DNA of 64,000 nucleotides. It comes from Paraburkholderia sp. BL25I1N1 (lineage in GTDB: Bacteria > Pseudomonadota > Gammaproteobacteria > Burkholderiales > Burkholderiaceae). Under the pieces are notes generated by a model. The model saw nothing but the letters and a program-made list of their open reading frames with translations, had not been told where the DNA came from and did no database searches. The stretch lies in assembly GCF_003002025.1 (NCBI RefSeq), contig NZ_PVZB01000006.1:248001-312000 (forward strand), in the 5' to 3' direction. Position 1 is the first letter of the stretch. Each line of letters starts with the position of its first letter. The position numbers and the translations under genes were made by a program. Positions 51,468 through 58,047 of this stretch are shown piece by piece.

Positions 51468-52712
51468 ATGAAAGAAGCCTCGGCAAGCCCGCATCGACCG
51501 AGCCGCGCGACAGCCGGCAAGAAGCGTTCGCTCGTGATCCTGCTGCTCTGCCAGGTGGGGGCGATGAGCGTGTGGTTTTCATCGTCTGCGGTCGTGGCGA
51601 TCGTCAGGCAGGCCGAGAATCTGTCTGCCTTGCAAGCGACCTTGCTCACGAGCGCCGTGCAGGCGGGCTTCGTGGCCGGCACAGTCACCAGCGCCCTGCT
51701 CTCGCTTGCCGACCGCTTCGATCCACGGCGGCTTTTCATGATCAGCGCGTTGACGGCGGGCGCGGCCACCGCGTGTCTCGTGTTCCTTGCGCCGGCGAGT
51801 CCGCTCGCCATCCTGCTACGGCTGCTGACCGGCATCTGCATGGCGGGCGTTTATCCGGTCGGCATGCGGCTCGCGGCGACCTGGGCGAAGGGCGATCTCG
51901 GTTTGTTGATCGGCCTGCTGGTCGGCGCGCTGACCTTCGGCTCGGCGAGTCCGCATCTGCTGGCGGCGCTCGGCGGTTCGAACTGGCGCGCGATCTATGG
52001 CATCTCGGCGTGCTGCGCGTTGCTCGCGGGCGTGGCGATTCTGCTGTGCGGCGTCGGGCCGAACATGGCGCGCGCGACGCGCATCGAATGGTCCGCGCTG
52101 GCCGGCGCCTGGCGCAACCCCGCGCTGCGACTCGCGAACCTCGGTTATCTCGGCCACATGTGGGAGTTGTACGCGATGTGGGCGTGGCTCGCCGTATTCC
52201 TCCAAGCGAGCTTTGCGGCAGCCGGCATGCAAGAGCCGCGCGCGGCGGCCGAATGGCTGACCTTCGGCGCGGTCGCCGCGGGCGCGCTCGGCGCGTGGCT
52301 CGGCGGCGTGCTGGCGGACCGGCTCGGCCGCACCACGGTAACGATCGGCGCGATGGCCGTGAGCGGCGCGTGCGCCGCGCTGATGGGCTGGCTGCTTGGC
52401 GCGCCGGTCTGGCTGGTCGGCTGCGTGGCGCTGTGCTGGGGAGTCTCCGTGATCGCCGATTCCGCGCAGTTCTCGGCGAGCATTGCCGAGCTTGCCGAGC
52501 CCGCGTCGATCGGAACGTTATTGACCGCGCAGACCTGCGCCGGTTTTCTGCTGACGCTGGTGAGCATTCATCTGGTGCCGGACGTCGTCGCGCTGGCGGG
52601 TTGGCGCGGCGCCTTCGGCATGCTTGCGGTCGGGCCGCTGCTCGGCTGTATCGCGATGGCGCGTTTGCGGCGTCTGCCGGATGCGCGACGGCTTGCGGGT
52701 GGCCGGCGTTAG
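51468..52712 (+). CDS. MFS transporter of the flavin-monooxygenase cluster
   Basis: A 12-TM permease of 414 residues (LVILLLCQVGAMSVWFSSSAVV, LTGICMAGVYPVGMRLAATW, GGVLADRLGRTTVTIGAMAV). It follows the flavin reductase by 41 bases and probably moves the substrate or product of the monooxygenase. The TM11-12 region (FLLTLVSIHLVPDVVALAGW) is intact, so the gene is complete. The upstream end is basic (HRPSRATAGKKR), as expected for a cytoplasmic N-terminus. Confidence 0.85.
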   Translation: MKEASASPHRPSRATAGKKRSLVILLLCQVGAMSVWFSSSAVVAIVRQAENLSALQATLLTSAVQAGFVAGTVTSALLSLADRFDPRRLFMISALTAGAATACLVFLAPASPLAILLRLLTGICMAGVYPVGMRLAATWAKGDLGLLIGLLVGALTFGSASPHLLAALGGSNWRAIYGISACCALLAGVAILLCGVGPNMARATRIEWSALAGAWRNPALRLANLGYLGHMWELYAMWAWLAVFLQASFAAAGMQEPRAAAEWLTFGAVAAGALGAWLGGVLADRLGRTTVTIGAMAVSGACAALMGWLLGAPVWLVGCVALCWGVSVIADSAQFSASIAELAEPASIGTLLTAQTCAGFLLTLVSIHLVPDVVALAGWRGAFGMLAVGPLLGCIAMARLRRLPDARRLAGGRR

Positions 52713-52735
52713 CACCTTGGGCCGCTTCGCCACCG

Positions 52736-53884
52736 CTACGTGCGCACGATGCCGCTCAACGGCCGCCCCGCTGGCGTCGGGCCAAACAGCGCGCTCGCGG
52801 TGCGCTGCGGATCGAGCCCGAGACTTTCGCTCGCGGTGCCGGCGATCAATGCATCGAGCGAGGTGGTCGGCTTGAGATCGCGCGCCTCGTACAGATTGTG
52901 CGGCGCGAGACCGGGCCAGTCGGCAATCACGCGTCCGCCCTGGACCGAGCCGCCGAGCACCATCGCCACGGATCCCGTGCCGTGATCGGTGCCTCCCGTG
53001 CCGTTGGCGGCGGCGGTTCTGCCGAATTCCGTCGCGACCAGCACCGTGGTCTTGCTCCACAGCGGGCCCATGCCGTCGCGCAATGACGCGAGCATCGTGT
53101 CGAGCGCCTTCAACTGATTGGCGAGGCGCGCGTTCTGCGCGCTGTGCGTGTCCCAGCCGCCGGTCTCGATCATCGCGATCCGCGGCCCGTTCTCGCGCGA
53201 CAGGAAACCCGCGGCGAGCTTGCCGAGACTCGCCGGATCCTGGCGCGCACCGGCGTCGCCCGCGAGGCCGCGCGCGGTCATCGCCGACTCCCACAGCGGA
53301 CGCAACTGCGCGTCCTGATCGTAGAGTTGCGAGACGCGCGTGAGCAGATCGTCGGGGGCTTGTGGCAGCGCCGACGGCGCATACGACGTCACCGCCGCCG
53401 GGCCGCGCAACGCCATCGGCACGGTCGGCGCGAACGCGATCGCGTTCTCACGCGTGGCCGGCAATTGCGCTACGAGCCGGTTCAGCCAGCCGTCTTTCAT
53501 CTGATACGGCGATGTGCCGCCGGTCTCGAGCACGTTCTGTCCGTCGAAGTGCGAACGGTCGCGATACGGCGACGCCACCGCGTGCACGAACAGCGCCTGA
53601 TGGTTCGCATACATCGCCGCTGTCTGGACCATTGCGGGATGCAGCGCAAAGGTGCCGTCCAGGCGCGGCGCGTTCGACGTGTCGATGGCAAGCGCACCGC
53701 GCAGTGTGGCGTAGGCCGGTTCGGCGTACGGCACGACGATGTTCAGACCGTCGGCGGCGCCGCGCTGGATCACGAACACGAAACGGCTCTCGGTGGCGAC
53801 GCTGGCGAACGCGATCCGCGGCGACACGAGCATCGCGCCCGCGCCGGCAGCGGCGACGCTCAGAAATTTGCGGCGTGACAGCAT
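52736..53884 (-). CDS. Tat-exported DUF1501 protein
   Basis: A 382-residue protein of the DUF1501 (sulfatase/phosphatase-like fold) family. A Tat signal is clear: SRRKFLSVAAAGAGA at residues 3-17, cleaving after AFA. Family segments are RFVFVIQRGAADGLNIVVPY, SPYRDRSHFDGQNVLETGG, ETGGWDTHSAQ, VLVATEFGRTAAANGTGGTD and HGTGSVAMVLGG. Start 53884 has GGAG nine bases upstream. An ATG at 53893 overlaps the DUF1800 stop (ATGA), so translation is coupled whichever start is used. It is the last gene of the ECF-sigma operon. The enzymatic role is unknown. Confidence 0.88.
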   Translation of the reverse strand: MLSRRKFLSVAAAGAGAMLVSPRIAFASVATESRFVFVIQRGAADGLNIVVPYAEPAYATLRGALAIDTSNAPRLDGTFALHPAMVQTAAMYANHQALFVHAVASPYRDRSHFDGQNVLETGGTSPYQMKDGWLNRLVAQLPATRENAIAFAPTVPMALRGPAAVTSYAPSALPQAPDDLLTRVSQLYDQDAQLRPLWESAMTARGLAGDAGARQDPASLGKLAAGFLSRENGPRIAMIETGGWDTHSAQNARLANQLKALDTMLASLRDGMGPLWSKTTVLVATEFGRTAAANGTGGTDHGTGSVAMVLGGSVQGGRVIADWPGLAPHNLYEARDLKPTTSLDALIAGTASESLGLDPQRTASALFGPTPAGRPLSGIVRT

Positions 53885-53889
53885 GGCAT

Positions 53890-55503
53890 TCATCTCCGTT
53901 GAAAATCCGGCGAGACCAGCAATAAAGCGATCGCCGTCGACGCACTTTCGGCGCGCGATACCGCCGTGGCCGTCATCACACTGAGCGAACCGGCGAGCAA
54001 GGTCTGGCCGAGCGCGCGCGCATCGAGCCGGTCGCCCACTCGCGACGCGAAACGCTGCGCTACTTCGACCCGGCGCACGAGCGCGTCGGGCGCGGCCCAG
54101 CTCGCGGCGATGTCGTCGTAACCGGCGGGCGAGCCCGGACGCCATACCGGCTGGCCGAGCTGCGTGAGAATGGGCGCCGTTTGCATCTTGCCGAGGTCCT
54201 GCCAGCCGAGTCCGCGCATCGACGAAATGGTCCACTCCCACGGCGTTTTGAATTTGACGGCCGTGGGCGACCACGCTTGCGGCATGTCGATCAACGCGCG
54301 GTAGACGGCCGGCAGATCGCCGCCGCTGCGCTCGAATGCGCTGGCCAGATGTTCGCTCACTCCGGGCGGCGGATTATCGGCGACGAAATGACGGGCCAGC
54401 TTGCCGCCGATATGCTGCGCGGTCGCGGGTGCGCTCGCGAGGTCGTGCAGAATCGCGAGTGCCTGTTCCTCCCCGGGCTGATCGTAGCGACGGCCCATGA
54501 TGGTCCGCGAACCGGGTTCGTGCAGCGCGGCGCGAAACACGAAGGTGCCCGGCGCCGCGTTCTGCTGCATGGCCAGCCGGCTCTTGTTGCCGGCATTGCC
54601 GGCATTGCCGGGGTTGGCCGGATTACCCGCGACGCTCCAGCCGGTCAGCGCGCGGGCGAATTCGGTGACGTCGTCCTGGCTGTAGCCGCTGCGCACGCCG
54701 AGCGTGTGCAACTCCATGATTTCGCGCGCGAGGTTTTCGTTCAGACCGCGTTTGCGCTCCGGATTGCGCTGCGCGGCGCGCATGGCCGCCATGCTGTCCG
54801 GCCCGACCGAGCGCGTCTGATCGAGAAACACCTGCATGGCCGGATGACGTTCGACGGCCACCAGCATGTCTTCGAAGCGGCCCAGCACATGCGGGCGAAT
54901 CGCTTCGGCCTCGAATGAACCGGCCAGCGCGGCGACGCCGGGCTTTTCGGTGGAGACCGCGAAGTGGTTGGACCAGAAATGCACCAGCCGCTCGACGAAC
55001 GGCGTCTGCGTGGTCAGCGCACTCGTCACCCGTGCATTTACCGATGAGCGGTACATGTCGAGTATTTCACCGCGAATCGCTTTTCGTTCGGCTTGCCTGG
55101 CAGTTTGCGCGTCTGCTTGCGTTGAGCTGGCTGTGTCCGGCTGCCCGTTTGCTTGTGTGGTTGCTTGTGTGTTTGCTCGTACGTTTGCTTGTGCGTTCGC
55201 CTGAGTGCGGGTTTGCCCATCAGGTATGGTCATGTTCTGTGCGTTCGCGGGGTCTGTCGCCGCGCCCTCACTCGCCCTCTGACGCGCCTGCTGATTGAAC
55301 TGCATGCGCTGCTGCAAGAGTTCAGTAGAAAGCGCCACCGAGTCGGGCTGATTCGCCCACGCGGCCGGCCGCGCCTGGTACTGTTCGAACTGCGCGAGCA
55401 GCCAGCCTTTCGGATCGGCGGGCGGCGTGTCGTCAGCACGCGCACCCAGGCCGAAACGGTTCAGCGCAATCGCCGCGGCGTTCAGGTTCGGTGAGTTGGC
55501 CAT
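53890..55503 (-). CDS. DUF1800 protein
   Basis: A 537-residue protein of the DUF1800 family, the usual genetic partner of DUF1501. Family segments are ALNRFGLGARADD at the start, FVERLVHFWSNHFAVSTEKP, NENLAREIMELHTLGVRSGY, FARALTGWSV and GSPAGYDDIAASWAAPDALV. Two low-complexity insertions, about 97-138 (QANAQANVRANTQATTQ) and about 295-308 (NPGNAGNAGN), come from DNA repeats. No typical signal peptide is seen, although the partner is Tat-exported. It precedes DUF1501 with coupled translation and follows the Spy-like gene by 72 bases. Confidence 0.88.
   Translation of the reverse strand: MANSPNLNAAAIALNRFGLGARADDTPPADPKGWLLAQFEQYQARPAAWANQPDSVALSTELLQQRMQFNQQARQRASEGAATDPANAQNMTIPDGQTRTQANAQANVRANTQATTQANGQPDTASSTQADAQTARQAERKAIRGEILDMYRSSVNARVTSALTTQTPFVERLVHFWSNHFAVSTEKPGVAALAGSFEAEAIRPHVLGRFEDMLVAVERHPAMQVFLDQTRSVGPDSMAAMRAAQRNPERKRGLNENLAREIMELHTLGVRSGYSQDDVTEFARALTGWSVAGNPANPGNAGNAGNKSRLAMQQNAAPGTFVFRAALHEPGSRTIMGRRYDQPGEEQALAILHDLASAPATAQHIGGKLARHFVADNPPPGVSEHLASAFERSGGDLPAVYRALIDMPQAWSPTAVKFKTPWEWTISSMRGLGWQDLGKMQTAPILTQLGQPVWRPGSPAGYDDIAASWAAPDALVRRVEVAQRFASRVGDRLDARALGQTLLAGSLSVMTATAVSRAESASTAIALLLVSPDFQRR
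54587..54622. repeat. 9-bp tandem repeat inside the DUF1800 gene
   Basis: Four copies of a 9-base unit (TTGCCGGCA twice, then TTGCCGGGG and TTGGCCGGA), read on the plus strand, encode an Asn/Ala/Gly/Pro stretch. The exact-multiple-of-three unit keeps the frame when copy number changes. Confidence 0.85.
55147..55206. repeat. 12-bp tandem repeat inside the DUF1800 gene
   Basis: Five degenerate copies of a 12-base unit close to GTTTGCTTGTGT (55147-55158, 55159-55170, 55171-55182, 55183-55194, 55195-55206). On the coding strand they encode a Gln-Ala-Asn/Thr-rich linker. Length change by slippage would alter the linker without a frameshift. Confidence 0.85.
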
Positions 55504-55575
55504 ACCATCCTCTTCGGGTGTGGATAGTCTTTAAACGGCTGTCACGCAAAAAACCGTCGCACCTGCTGCAGTTTT

Positions 55576-56094
55576 TTACTCACCCGAAGTGTCGCTCGAT
55601 GCCTGATTCGCCGGCTTCTTCACATTCGGCGTGGTCACGGGTTCACGCCATTGCCCGCGCACCTTCAGGCTGTCGGCGAATTGAACCCGCTCCTCGGGCG
55701 ACAAGGTCGCCGCGAAGTCGGCCACACTACCCTCCACTTGCGCACGCAGATGGCTGTCGGCCTGGCGCGTGCGTTCGAGCGCGGCGTCCAGCGCGGCACG
55801 ATCGAACTGCGGCGCCGCCAGCAGACGCAACACTTCGCGCCGCCCTTCGCGGCCCTCGCGGGCATATTGCCGGCCCTCGCGGCGCGCATCTTTCAGGCCG
55901 TCGATAAAGGCTTTCTGGCGCTCGGCGGACAGCGTTTGCGCGGCGAAGCGCAGCGCGCGCTGTTGCGCCAGCACGGGCGCCGTCGCGCCGCGCGCGGCAA
56001 ACCATTGATAGGCGCCCCCGACAATCGCGCCCACCAGAAACACATTCAGCACCAGCGAGGCCACCAGCACGACTTTCCATGATCGGCCGTTCAT
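55576..56094 (-). CDS. Membrane-anchored periplasmic Spy/CnrX-like protein
   Basis: A 172-residue protein with one N-terminal membrane anchor (WKVVLVASLVLNVFLVGAIV, about 6-25) and a helical periplasmic domain. It carries two LTxxQ-type segments (LSAERQKAFIDGL; LSPEERVQFADSL), as in Spy/CpxP/ZraP and the heavy-metal sensor CnrX. It has a single His and no Cys beyond the anchor, so CnrX-type metal binding looks unlikely. Start 56094 overlaps the preceding stop (ATGA), and the gene belongs to the ECF-sigma operon. A sensor or chaperone that signals to the anti-sigma protein is the best inference. Confidence 0.8.
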   Translation of the reverse strand: MNGRSWKVVLVASLVLNVFLVGAIVGGAYQWFAARGATAPVLAQQRALRFAAQTLSAERQKAFIDGLKDARREGRQYAREGREGRREVLRLLAAPQFDRAALDAALERTRQADSHLRAQVEGSVADFAATLSPEERVQFADSLKVRGQWREPVTTPNVKKPANQASSDTSGE

Positions 56095-56519
56095 TCGTCG
56101 CTCCAATCGGCGGACGACCCACCGAAGCTCGAAGTTAAATAAGACGACTCATGCGCGAGCGGGGCCTGCACTCCGGTCTCCGTCAACACGAAGAACGATA
56201 CGGCGAGAGCGCCGGCTACGCCGCCCAGCAGCCCAACGCCCGCGACCGCCGCGCCCGACCACCACAGGCGGCGTCGCGGCGCCACCGGCTGCCGCACCGG
56301 CGCGCTGTCGAGCACGCGCCCGAGCAGCGCCGCGCCCGGCGGCTCGACTTTGTCGGCGGCGAGCCACGCATCGACGCCGGCCGCCTGTGCCAGCAGCGCC
56401 TCGGCGTCAGCGCGATGCGACTGCGCCCACGCCTGCGCCGCCGCGCGCTCCGGTTGCGGCCAGCGGCGCGGCTCGGCACCGTAGGCCTTGACGATCTGCT
56501 GAAATCTTTCGGGCGTCAT
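56091..56519 (-). CDS. Putative single-TM anti-sigma factor
   Basis: A 142-residue protein. The cytoplasmic N-terminal part (1-85) has the pattern MTPERFQQIVKAYGAEPRRW and WAQSHRADAEALLAQA seen in small ECF-linked regulators. One membrane helix follows at about 88-112, then a short periplasmic tail rich in Ser. It overlaps the ECF sigma stop by 4 bases (56516-56519) and the Spy-like start by 4 bases. No zinc His-x3-Cys-x2-Cys motif is present, so it is not a ZAS-type anti-sigma factor. The assignment rests on operon position and topology. Confidence 0.75.
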   Translation of the reverse strand: MTPERFQQIVKAYGAEPRRWPQPERAAAQAWAQSHRADAEALLAQAAGVDAWLAADKVEPPGAALLGRVLDSAPVRQPVAPRRRLWWSGAAVAGVGLLGGVAGALAVSFFVLTETGVQAPLAHESSYLTSSFGGSSADWSDE

Positions 56520-57076
56520 GACTTGTCCTTGCTAAGGCCGCTGCCGGCCAGTTGAGCGCGCAGATTGCGGCGCGCGCGTGCCAGCAGGCTTTCCAGCGCA
56601 TCGACGCTGATGCCCATCAGGGCTGCGGCGTCGGTGTTCGACATCTCCTGGTAATAGTTGAGTACCAGCGCCTCGCGCTGGCGTGCCGGCAACGCGGCGA
56701 GTGCATCGCGAACCTGCTGGTTCTGGGCGCGCGCTTCGAGTCCGTCCTCAGGCAGCGGCGCAGGGTCGACCTCCTCCGGCATCTCGTCGCGCGGCTCTTC
56801 GCGCCGGCCGCGCAGCCGGTCATAGCAGAGATTGAGCGCCACGCGATGAACCCACGTGTCGAACTTCGCCTCGCCTTCCCGCCAGCGCGACGCCTGTTTC
56901 CAGATGCGCACGAACACCTCCTGCGCCACGTCTTCCGCTTCCATGCGGTCGCCCAGCATGCGGGTGGCGAGCGCAAGCAGACGCGGCAGCTTGCGCAAGA
57001 CGAGCGAGCGGACGGCGGCCGGATCTTGCCGGCCGACCTGTTCGAGCAATTCCGCGTCGGGGTCGCGTTCGCTCAA
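56516..57076 (-). CDS. ECF sigma factor
   Basis: A 186-residue sigma70-family protein of the extracytoplasmic-function class. Region 2 is at about 28-95 (ATRMLGDRMEAEDVAQEVFV, RIWKQASRW) and region 4 at about 125-178 (LPARQREALVLNYYQEMSNT, ALMGISVDALESLLARARRN). An acidic linker (EEVDPAPLPEDG) joins them. It heads a chain of overlapping genes: anti-sigma-like, Spy-like, DUF1800, DUF1501. ECF sigmas usually autoregulate; its promoter should lie in the 89 bases before the start or upstream of the small lipoprotein gene. Confidence 0.92.
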   Translation of the reverse strand: MSERDPDAELLEQVGRQDPAAVRSLVLRKLPRLLALATRMLGDRMEAEDVAQEVFVRIWKQASRWREGEAKFDTWVHRVALNLCYDRLRGRREEPRDEMPEEVDPAPLPEDGLEARAQNQQVRDALAALPARQREALVLNYYQEMSNTDAAALMGISVDALESLLARARRNLRAQLAGSGLSKDKS

Positions 57077-57165
57077 GACACCTCACACGGATGGTTGCGC
57101 GCGCACCGGTTCGAACGGTGCGCGCGGATAGAGAAAGCAGCGCCTCTCGCCACGCACAAGCGCAA

Positions 57166-57267
57166 TCAATATACGACGACCGCCGGCCGATAGTAGGCCG
57201 GCCGCACCGGGTACACCACACAGCCGGCGAGCGTGGCCGCCAGCAGAATCATCACGAGCGTTTTCAT
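57166..57267 (-). CDS. Very small lipoprotein (33 residues)
   Basis: ATG at 57267 opens a 33-codon frame ending in TGA at 57166-57168. It starts MKTLVMILLAATLAGC, a signal peptide with lipobox LAGC (lipidated Cys16), followed by a 17-residue Tyr/Pro/Val tail (VVYPVRPAYYRPAVVVY). GGCAAACTGCCATG precedes it, and no strong ribosome site is seen. It lies between the YXWGXW gene and the ECF sigma gene on the same strand, so it may be the first or a middle cistron of that operon. Tyr/Pro-rich tiny lipoproteins are common next to YXWGXW proteins, which supports it being real. Confidence 0.65.
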   Translation of the reverse strand: MKTLVMILLAATLAGCVVYPVRPAYYRPAVVVY

Positions 57268-57330
57268 GGCAGTTTGCCTGGTTGGTGGACGCAGCGGGTC
57301 AAAAACAACGACAGCCGTGGTGCTACCGGG

Positions 57331-57651
57331 TCATGCCCAATGGCCTTCCACCCAACGCCAGTTGGGACCACGCGCCACCCAGTGCCCCGGCACCCAGCGA
57401 TGACCGACGCGCACCGCCTGCCAGTGGCCGCCCACCCACACATAACGGCCCTCGACCCACCGCCAGTGGCCCGGATCCCATGCGTAACCCGCACGCGGCG
57501 GCGGCACCACTTCGACGCGCGGCGCAGGCGGCGCCATCGGCGCGACGATCACCGCCTGCGCGAAGGCCGGCGTGGCGCTGAGCGTGGCGGCGCCGGTCAG
57601 CGCGGCAGTCAGCATGGCGGTAAGCAGGCGAACCGGTTTGGTGGATGTCAT
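57331..57651 (-). CDS. Secreted YXWGXW-repeat protein
   Basis: A 106-residue exported protein. It has a signal peptide (MTSTKPVRLLTAMLTAALTG..., cleaving after AFA at about 31), a Pro-rich linker, then a Trp-rich repeat. GHW occurs at residues 61, 75, 89 and 103, an exact 14-residue period (PGHWRWVEGRYVWVGGHW). Start 57651 has GGAG nine bases upstream. The family is common in Burkholderiaceae and its function is unknown, probably at the cell surface. It lies 63 bases before the small lipoprotein and the ECF sigma operon. Confidence 0.85.
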   Translation of the reverse strand: MTSTKPVRLLTAMLTAALTGAATLSATPAFAQAVIVAPMAPPAPRVEVVPPPRAGYAWDPGHWRWVEGRYVWVGGHWQAVRVGHRWVPGHWVARGPNWRWVEGHWA

Positions 57652-58047
57652 GTTGGTTTCTCCCATTAAAGCCGAAGCCGGAAAGCGGCTCCGTTTCCTG
57701 TTGAACGCGGCAGCGGAAAAAATCCGTCGCCGCGGGCGCGTCAAAAATCAAAAGGAGAGAAGGATGCGCGAAAAGCGGCGCTGAAACGCGAGGCGCAGAG
57801 TCGCAGCGTTACCGCATTGCCGTACTGCGTCAGCGGAACGACAGCAAAGGTTAGGCAAATGAATAAGAAACGAGGGCTTCGGTAAGGTTGACGCCCCGAA
57901 ATCTTAATTATCAAGTGGTCCAATGCGCGCAGTTTGTCGCGGTAAGACCACTAGCACTAGCTGCATTTCTAACAATATCCCCAGCGAACATCCACACCTA
58001 CGTCGATGCAAACGCTGAACGGCGAAGTCGAATCTGGAGCCTTTCAA
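57652..58047. other. Divergent intergenic region before the phosphoesterase gene
   Basis: These 396 bases separate the YXWGXW gene (minus) from the phosphoesterase gene (plus). No supported gene is seen; short frames with a start have no ribosome site or signal peptide. The AT-richer part at 57895-57985 is a likely promoter region. I saw no strong repeats. Confidence 0.45.
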
